Origin: Patescibacteria group bacterium
GTDB lineage: Bacteria; Patescibacteriota; UBA1384; XYA2-FULL-43-10; 1-14-0-10-43-13
Direction: 5' to 3'
DNA: 7,825 nt
NCBI GenBank assembly: GCA_022705465.1
Contig: JAKJEK010000037.1
Span: 1 to 7,825, forward strand
Below are positions 3,323-7,825 of this stretch, piece after piece. The notes beneath the pieces were generated by a model. The model saw only the letters and a program-made list of their open reading frames with translations, was not told the origin of the DNA and did no database searches. How positions within the stretch are numbered: position 1 is the stretch's first letter; each line of letters starts with the position of its first letter. A program made the position numbers and the translations under genes.

Positions 3323-5944
3323 ATGAAATTTCGGGGACTTGACAGTAGCGAAGCAAAGAAGTTGCTTGCCCAATACGGGCCTAATCAACTTGAGGAAACA
3401 TCCACCTTTTCGCCCGCCTCAATCCTACTTCGGCAAATCAGGAAAAATTTCCTGCTGTATTTATTGTTTTTCGCAGCACTAATCTCGTTTGCTGTTGGCA
3501 AGAGCGCAACCGCCTATACAATATTTGCCGTGATTACGGTCATGATTGGAACCGGGTTTATTCAGGAGTTCAAGGCTGAGCGTGCTGTCGGAGCACTGAA
3601 AAGCATGATTTTGCCTTTTTCTACCGTAATCAGAGATGGCAAGGCTAAAAAGGTATCGTCGTCAGAGATTGTGCCAGGCGATATAATCATTCTTCGTACC
3701 GGCGAGCGAATTCCCGCAGACGGCCTCATACTGGATGCCAAGGAGTTGCGGATCAACGAAGCTGTTCTGACCGGAGAGTCAAAGGAGATCACAAAGTCTT
3801 CTCTGGCCGATGAATCGGGTCCCTCCCAAGAAAACAGGGTGTTCATGGGAACGTTTGTAGTCAACGGTAAATGTGCCGCTAGCATTACCCACACAGGCAT
3901 GAATACGGAGTATGGAAAGATCGCCAGAATGATTTCCTCGGTAGAAAAGGAACTACCACTGCAGGTGAAGATTAACCGGATAGCAAAATACATGGCAACG
4001 CTAGCCATCACTGTTTCAGTCTTGACCGGTTTTGTGATGTTAAGACAGGCCGGCGATGTGGATAATACAGTAATTGTTGAAATACTTATGGTAGTAGTTG
4101 CCTTAGCTGTTTCGGCCATACCCGAAGGATTACCGGTGGTATTAACTACTACATTAGCGTCTGGTGCTAGCAGAATGGCCAAGAAAAATGCGATCGTTAA
4201 TCGAATGTCGATAATTGAAACGCTTGGTGAAACCACGGTTGTTTGTTCAGACAAAACTGGCACGATTACGGCAGGAGAAATGACTGTTAAGAAGGTATTC
4301 TTTGACGGCGAATATTACGATGTTGAGGGTACGGGCTATAACCGACGGGGGGAAATTTTGCGCAACGGTGCAGGTATTAACAAGAAAACTGATGCGCCGC
4401 TGACCAGGTTATTTGAGGCAGCAACCCTATGCAATGACGCCGAAATCGAACAAAGAAATGATGATCAGGAATATGAGATAAATGGTACGCCAACAGAGTC
4501 AGCCTTGTTGATCTTAGCGGAAAAAGCCGGGGTCTTGCGTGAGGACATGGAAGCTACCAGAATTGACGAGATACCATTTAATTCAGATCGGAAAAAGATG
4601 TCGGTTGTTTACGCATCGACAGAGGGGCACATAGTATACTCTAAGGGCGCTCCAGAAATTCTCCTGCAAGATTGCACCCGCATCCAACATGGGGACAGTA
4701 TCACGGAGCTAACCAAAGAAGAGCGGGATAAAATCTACCAGACAAATAACGACTTAAATTCTCAGGGACTACGTACTATTGCACTAGCCTACAAGACAAG
4801 CAAGTCAGCCAACATCAATACCTTAGAAAAGGATCTAGTGTTTCTGGGGCTTGCTGGAATGGAAGATGCGCCGCGCGAAGGAGTAAAAGAAGCAATTGCG
4901 GTCTGCCACCAAGCCGGTATCAGAGTTATGATGATTACAGGTGATAATTTAGATACTGCTCTAGCAATAGCCAAGGAAGTCGGAATTGACGGCAAGAGTA
5001 TTGTTGGAAAAGAGATTGACGAGATAACAGATGAGGAGCTGGTCAGGACCGTCAATGATTATGCGATTTTTGCCAGAGTGCGGCCCGACCATAAGTTAAG
5101 AATTGTGCGAGCCCTGAAAGCCAATGGGGAGGTGGTTACGATGACCGGCGATGGGGTTAACGATGCACCGGCGCTAAAAGAGGCACACATTGGGGTGGCA
5201 ATGGGGAAAAATGGTACGGATGTTTCCCGAGAAGTCGCCGATTTAACATTAAAGGACGATAACTTCTCGACGATTGTCGCCGCAATTAGCGAAGGTCGAA
5301 CAATCTTTAGTAATATCAGGAAATTTGTGGTGTATCAGTTATCCTGTAATTTTGCTGAATTGGTAGTTGTTTTTGTCGGTATCTTGCTGGGTTTACCGCT
5401 ACCGCTTCTGGCGCTTCAGATATTGTTTATGAATCTGGTGACTGATGACCTGCCGGCGATTAGTCTTGGTTTTAACCCGCACTCGCACGACGTAATGACC
5501 ACAAAACCGCGCAAGCGCTCTCAATTGCTTGATGCCCATCTACTGGTGCTGCTAGTTGCTGGCGGTTTATTTATGGCAATCGGGACACTTAGCGTATATT
5601 ATTTTGTCCTAGTTTTACTTAGCCAAGATGTAGTAATTGCGAGAACTGCAGCATTTGTTACCCTCATCTGCTTCGAGATCGTCAATGCTTTTAATTTTCG
5701 TTCGTTCAGATCTACGTTCAGCCAGCTACCATTTACGGCAAACAGATATCTGGTGTATGCCTCGGCTGGTTCGATTATCGCAACCCTCGCCGTAATCTAC
5801 ACACCTATTAATGCTGCCTTCGAGGTCACACCGCTCGGATATTCTTATTGGCTAATATCTATCCCATCCGCACTTCTGATTGTGGCACTGTTTGATGGGT
5901 TAAAAACCATAAACAACCGGCGCAAATATTTCAATTGGCATTAG
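3323..5944 (+). CDS. P2A-type Ca2+-transporting P-type ATPase
   Basis: The product is an 873-aa membrane pump that couples ATP hydrolysis to cation export, most likely Ca2+ (possibly Mn2+). Domains in order: N-terminal cation-ATPase segment (GLDSSEAKKLLAQYGPNQL), M1-M2 at about 45-85, actuator domain with TGES at 150-153, M3-M4 with AIPEGLP at 265-271, phosphorylation motif DKTGT with Asp310, nucleotide-binding KGAPE at 441-445, MITGDN at 537-542, hinge TGDGVNDAP at 608-616, then M5-M10. Aligned by eye with SERCA, all side-chain Ca2+ ligands appear present: Glu268 (M4), Asn676 and Glu679 (M5), Asn704, Thr707 and Asp708 (M6), Glu785 (M8). That fits both sites I and II, whereas the PMR1/SPCA group lacks the M5 Glu. 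The start ATG has a modest GAGGG (3314-3318) four bases upstream. No clear terminator follows, so some readthrough into the next gene is possible. No frameshift is seen. Confidence 0.93.
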   Translation: MKFRGLDSSEAKKLLAQYGPNQLEETSTFSPASILLRQIRKNFLLYLLFFAALISFAVGKSATAYTIFAVITVMIGTGFIQEFKAERAVGALKSMILPFSTVIRDGKAKKVSSSEIVPGDIIILRTGERIPADGLILDAKELRINEAVLTGESKEITKSSLADESGPSQENRVFMGTFVVNGKCAASITHTGMNTEYGKIARMISSVEKELPLQVKINRIAKYMATLAITVSVLTGFVMLRQAGDVDNTVIVEILMVVVALAVSAIPEGLPVVLTTTLASGASRMAKKNAIVNRMSIIETLGETTVVCSDKTGTITAGEMTVKKVFFDGEYYDVEGTGYNRRGEILRNGAGINKKTDAPLTRLFEAATLCNDAEIEQRNDDQEYEINGTPTESALLILAEKAGVLREDMEATRIDEIPFNSDRKKMSVVYASTEGHIVYSKGAPEILLQDCTRIQHGDSITELTKEERDKIYQTNNDLNSQGLRTIALAYKTSKSANINTLEKDLVFLGLAGMEDAPREGVKEAIAVCHQAGIRVMMITGDNLDTALAIAKEVGIDGKSIVGKEIDEITDEELVRTVNDYAIFARVRPDHKLRIVRALKANGEVVTMTGDGVNDAPALKEAHIGVAMGKNGTDVSREVADLTLKDDNFSTIVAAISEGRTIFSNIRKFVVYQLSCNFAELVVVFVGILLGLPLPLLALQILFMNLVTDDLPAISLGFNPHSHDVMTTKPRKRSQLLDAHLLVLLVAGGLFMAIGTLSVYYFVLVLLSQDVVIARTAAFVTLICFEIVNAFNFRSFRSTFSQLPFTANRYLVYASAGSIIATLAVIYTPINAAFEVTPLGYSYWLISIPSALLIVALFDGLKTINNRRKYFNWH

Positions 5945-6015
5945 AGATATAACAATAGTTTGGTAAATTAGATAATTTAAGATTACATAATGTTCTCTGG
6001 TGTATTGTTTTTGTG

Positions 6016-6028
6016 CGGGAAATTCCCG
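6016..6028. promoter_or_regulatory. Palindrome adjoining the STAS gene -35 box (operator candidate)
   Basis: CGGGAA (6016-6021) and TTCCCG (6023-6028) are exact inverted arms around a single A. It abuts the -35 hexamer at 6029-6034. TTTTT precedes it and no T-run follows on either strand, so it is unlikely to terminate the ATPase transcript. A repressor or activator site is the simplest reading. Confidence 0.45.
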
Positions 6029-6057
6029 TTGTAACCCAAAGTCGCGAGTGATATAAC
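6029..6057 (+). promoter_or_regulatory. Promoter of the STAS-domain gene
   Basis: TTGTAA (6029-6034, 4/6 match) and TATAAC (6052-6057, 5/6 match) are separated by 17 bp. TGA just before the -10 box makes it an extended -10 element. The expected start near 6064 places the ATG at 6061 upstream of the RNA, which supports the start at 6085. Confidence 0.68.
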
Positions 6058-6084
6058 GGAATGCCGACAAGGCGAAGGAGGATC

Positions 6085-6447
6085 ATGCTCGTAGACCTGC
6101 AGCACAGTTACAGGCGCATCGGTAGTGCCGATGTGGTCACACTCGACGGGGAAATTGACTTTTTCATCGAAGAGGAACTAAGAGAGGCGGTGGGGAGATG
6201 GGTAGTTCCGAACGGGAAAGTCATAGTCAACCTTGAATCGGTTAGTTACATGGACAGCAGCGGTATCAAGTTGCTGCTGCACTGCCACCGGGAAGCGATT
6301 AAATGCGGTTGCCGATTGGGGCTTATTACCCCAAGCGATCCGGCGCGTATCGTCAACAAGGTTCTGAGGACGGCCAGACTACTGGAGGTGTTTACAGTGT
6401 TCCCGACTGTGAGTGAAGCCGTCAACGCAATGGAGGGCAACGCGTAG
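6085..6447 (+). CDS. STAS-domain protein, anti-sigma factor antagonist type
   Basis: The 120-aa product is essentially one STAS domain of the SpoIIAA/RsbV type. Such proteins bind an anti-sigma factor kinase, are phosphorylated on a Ser, and when unphosphorylated release the sigma factor. Visible marks are the first strands (ADVVTLDGEIDFFIEEELREAV), the core strand KVIVNLESVSYMDSSGIKLLL with the DSSG phosphorylation motif at 57-60, then a helix and the RLGLITPSDP strand-loop. The start is ATG 6085, with AAGGAGG (6075-6081) three bases upstream. The in-frame ATG at 6061 has no Shine-Dalgarno and lies before the predicted RNA start. No partner kinase, phosphatase or sigma factor is in the window, so its target is unknown. 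The domain could equally regulate another process, as stand-alone STAS proteins do. Confidence 0.85.
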   Translation: MLVDLQHSYRRIGSADVVTLDGEIDFFIEEELREAVGRWVVPNGKVIVNLESVSYMDSSGIKLLLHCHREAIKCGCRLGLITPSDPARIVNKVLRTARLLEVFTVFPTVSEAVNAMEGNA

Positions 6448-6469
6448 CACAATAACAAATTATACTCTC

Positions 6470-6500
6470 AAAAGGCGAAGTCAAGCGGCTTCGCCTTTTT
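6470..6500 (+). terminator. Intrinsic terminator of the STAS-domain gene
   Basis: AAAAGGCGAAG (6470-6480) is the exact complement of CTTCGCCTTTT (6489-6499) around an eight-base loop, and the T-run continues to 6500. It begins 22 bases after the stop. Confidence 0.9.
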
Positions 6501-6562
6501 CATTGGAGATCTCCTTGCTTCACAATGCCGGATACAGACGAATTGGACACACTGGCCGGCGC

Positions 6563-6591
6563 TTGACTTTAAAGAATTTCAGTGTTATATT
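6563..6591 (+). promoter_or_regulatory. coaD: Promoter of coaD
   Basis: TTGACT (6563-6568, 5/6) and TATATT (6586-6591, 5/6) are separated by 17 bp, and TG at 6583-6584 extends the -10 box. RNA would begin near 6598, so the open frame upstream of 6644 (to 6413) is mostly not transcribed from here. Confidence 0.83.
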
Positions 6592-6603
6592 TACGTGTCT
6601 GCA

Positions 6604-6619
6604 AGTGGAATTTTCCACT
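6604..6619. repeat. Inverted repeat in the coaD leader
   Basis: AGTGGAA (6604-6610) and TTCCACT (6613-6619) are exact arms around TT, starting about six bases after the predicted transcription start and ending 12 bases before the Shine-Dalgarno. It could be an operator or a small 5'-end hairpin that protects the mRNA. It has no T-run, so it is not a terminator. Confidence 0.55.
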
Positions 6620-6643
6620 AATACATACGGTAAGGAGGGACGA

Positions 6644-7141
6644 ATGAGCAAGGTGTTGTACCCGGGGACATTTGACCCGGTCACCCTCGGACATTTGTCG
6701 GTCATCAACGCATGCTCCAGGATGTTTGACGAAGTAATCGTCGGCGTCCTGGTGAACCCCGAGAAGAAACCGCTATTCGCTCTTGATGATAGGGTCAAGA
6801 TGATCGAGGTGGCAATGCGACGGGCAACCATTCCAAACACCTTCGTCTACACCAGCGATCAACTGGCGGTGGAGGTGGCACGCCACTTTGGGGCCGGAAC
6901 CATTGCCAGGAGCATTCGGCTCCATATGGATTTTGAGGCCGAACTGGTAATGAGCTTCAACAATGCCATCCTGGCACCGGAAATTCAGACTATCTGGGTA
7001 TCACCGAGTCAGGAGCTGCTTCATATCAGCTCCTCGGCGGTGCGCGAGCTGGTCCGGCGGGGAGCGTTTGAGAAGCTCGACCAATATCTGCCGGAGAATG
7101 TAGTTGACTATATCCGGCAGCTTCAGGCCGGTTCGGTTTGA
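6644..7141 (+). CDS. coaD: Phosphopantetheine adenylyltransferase
   Basis: The 165-aa cytosolic enzyme transfers AMP from ATP to 4'-phosphopantetheine, giving dephospho-CoA, the fourth of the five CoA-synthesis steps. Length is normal for the family (about 160 aa). The start YPGTFDPVTLGHL holds the nucleotidyltransferase TxGH motif (Thr14, His17). NPEKKPLF at 38-45 carries the Lys42 equivalent, DFEAEL at 96-101 the ATP-site acids, and HISSSAVREL at 127-136 the conserved ISSS helix. The usual RGLR reads RSIR (89-92), a Gly-to-Ser change next to the ATP site. The start is ATG 6644, with TAAGGAGG ending five bases upstream; longer in-frame starts lie before the promoter and overlap the previous gene. 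It is monocistronic and not paired with rsmD, a common neighbour. Confidence 0.95.
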   Translation: MSKVLYPGTFDPVTLGHLSVINACSRMFDEVIVGVLVNPEKKPLFALDDRVKMIEVAMRRATIPNTFVYTSDQLAVEVARHFGAGTIARSIRLHMDFEAELVMSFNNAILAPEIQTIWVSPSQELLHISSSAVRELVRRGAFEKLDQYLPENVVDYIRQLQAGSV

Positions 7142-7162
7142 TAACCCCGGCCGCAACCCATT

Positions 7163-7190
7163 ATCCCAACACTATAGTGTTGGGATTTTT
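7163..7190 (+). terminator. Intrinsic terminator of coaD
   Basis: ATCCCAACACTA (7163-7174) and TAGTGTTGGGAT (7175-7186) form a perfect 24-bp palindrome whose end runs into a T-tract (7186-7190), then ATTT. It begins 22 bases after the TGA. Confidence 0.92.
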
Positions 7191-7281
7191 ATTTAAGAAC
7201 ATTTGACGTTCGGCTCGATTTCTCTAAAACTTCACTGATTTACCACTAAGGCGCCAGTAGATGTGGTTGTGCATACATAAG

Positions 7282-7314
7282 CAATAATAAATGCCCACGC
7301 TTGCGCGTGGGCAT
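7282..7314 (-). terminator. Intrinsic terminator of the right-end unknown gene
   Basis: ATGCCCACGC (7291-7300) is complementary to GCGTGGGCAT (7305-7314) around TTGC. Read on the minus strand it is followed by TTATTATT, and it starts six bases after the TGA at 7322-7320. Between it and the coaD terminator (7191-7281) I see no gene. Confidence 0.82.
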
Positions 7315-7319
7315 GGTTG

Positions 7320-7825
7320 TCAGGCTGCTTGCCGGTTGACAGCAGTCTCATTGACAACTTCGACTTCGGGTGCCTCGAAGGCGGCATTCATAGCCGACCA
7401 AAGGTCGTTGCCCCGACCAGTCTTGGTTATCCGGTACATCCAGGGGTCGCGACCATCCTCGGGGTTCACAACGACCGAACCGATACATCCGCCGCTACCG
7501 TTGGCAAACATCGGTTCCTCCCAATGAACCTCGTAGAGAAAACCCCGATCGCACCAGCCGAGCGAGAAAGGCAGGTTCTCGGCCAGCTTCTGCAGATGTT
7601 CAGGAATGCCAGGTTCGGCATAGCCAGAGAGCTGGAAGATTACTTCGTCGCCCTCATGCCAACAATCGAATGGATTGCCGCACCTTACCCAGTAGTCTAT
7701 ATTGGATGAGGCCCATGTGTCGCCGGTCAGGTAATCGAGCCACCGCCTGCGACGGCAGGAGAGGCCGTCTGGCTTCTGACGCCTGATGTAGTCCTGGTTT
7801 GCTCGCAAGAGCGATTCTTCGATGT
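7320..7825 (-). CDS. Hypothetical protein, C-terminal part (start outside window)
   Basis: The frame is open from the window edge to TGA 7322-7320. A TTG at 7808-7806 could be read as a start, but the frame continues upstream without a stop and no Shine-Dalgarno is seen there, so the gene probably begins beyond 7825. About 168 codons are present. The visible part is soluble and starts with a basic stretch (DYIRRQKPDG, CRRRRW). It is rich in Trp (about eight) and has four Cys. A central run DEVIFQLSGYAEPGIPEHLQKLAENLPFSLGW is followed by a Gly-rich segment, FANGSGGCIGSVVVN. I do not recognise a family or catalytic motif. It converges on coaD, with separate terminators between them. Confidence 0.6.
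   Translation of the reverse strand, partial: IEESLLRANQDYIRRQKPDGLSCRRRRWLDYLTGDTWASSNIDYWVRCGNPFDCWHEGDEVIFQLSGYAEPGIPEHLQKLAENLPFSLGWCDRGFLYEVHWEEPMFANGSGGCIGSVVVNPEDGRDPWMYRITKTGRGNDLWSAMNAAFEAPEVEVVNETAVNRQAA

Noticed and set aside
3562..4263. Long open frame antisense to the P-type ATPase
   Set aside because: It is a shadow of the strongly conserved ATPase coding frame, with no family likeness, promoter or Shine-Dalgarno of its own.
6061..6084. ATG at 6061 as the STAS gene start
   Set aside because: It has no Shine-Dalgarno and lies just before the expected transcription start; the ATG at 6085 follows AAGGAGG.
6413..6643. Upstream extension of coaD
   Set aside because: It overlaps the STAS gene, crosses its terminator and the coaD promoter, and the added residues have no family likeness. 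The ATG at 6644 has an ideal Shine-Dalgarno and the usual CoaD N-terminus.
7291..7709. Overlapping + strand frames opposite the right-end gene
   Set aside because: They start in or next to the minus-strand terminator hairpin and mirror the minus frame; no ribosome site or promoter supports them.
1..7825. CRISPR arrays, insertion sequences, integrases, rRNA or tRNA genes
   Set aside because: I looked for evenly spaced direct repeats, terminal inverted repeats around a transposase, and RNA gene signatures, and found none.
7808..7825. TTG at 7808 as the start of the right-end gene
   Set aside because: The frame stays open to the window edge and there is no Shine-Dalgarno visible, so the gene is treated as partial.

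Overview
The window is bacterial DNA: about nine protein genes, most in single-gene transcription units with recognisable sigma70-type promoters (TTGACA / TATAAT variants, 16-17 bp spacers), AAGGAGG-like Shine-Dalgarno sites and intrinsic terminators. TGA, TAG and GTG are used conventionally (TGA and TAG as stops, GTG as a start), so no recoding is visible. The lineage cannot be fixed from sequence alone. Many small unrecognised proteins in compact units would fit a candidate-phylum (for example Patescibacteria-type) or other poorly sampled bacterium, but this is only an impression.

Left part (1-1700). A terminator at 61-92 closes a + strand gene that lies mostly outside the window. Two minus-strand genes follow: a 148-residue unknown protein (131-577) with a perfect-consensus promoter, and a short glutamate-cysteine-ligase-like (GCS2 superfamily) carboxylate-amine ligase (693-1445). 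The ligase has an unusual 5' region of more than 200 nt. A good promoter starts a compactly foldable RNA of about 95 nt, then comes an intrinsic terminator, and then three copies of TGTGCTGA in alternating orientation, the last one base from the ligase Shine-Dalgarno. This looks like a riboswitch or attenuator not obviously of a known class, and is the best candidate for something new here.

Middle part (1700-6000). An 82-residue unknown gene (1870-2118) converges on a DUF5335-family gene (2191-2535, minus strand). Next comes a thioredoxin with a WCMPC active site (2753-3091), whose promoter is covered by a near-perfect 24-bp palindromic operator candidate. A complete P2A-type Ca2+-transporting P-type ATPase (3323-5944) follows, with all the equivalents of the SERCA Ca2+ ligands I could align.

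Right part (6000-7825). An orphan STAS-domain anti-sigma-factor antagonist (6085-6447), with a palindrome touching its -35 box, is followed by coaD (6644-7141), which has its own extended -10 promoter and an inverted repeat just after the expected transcription start. A minus-strand unknown gene (7320 to beyond 7825) converges on coaD. No operon is evident. The genes cover redox control, Ca2+ export, CoA synthesis and partner-switch signalling, with no single pathway linking them. I see no tRNA, rRNA, CRISPR array, transposase or integrase.
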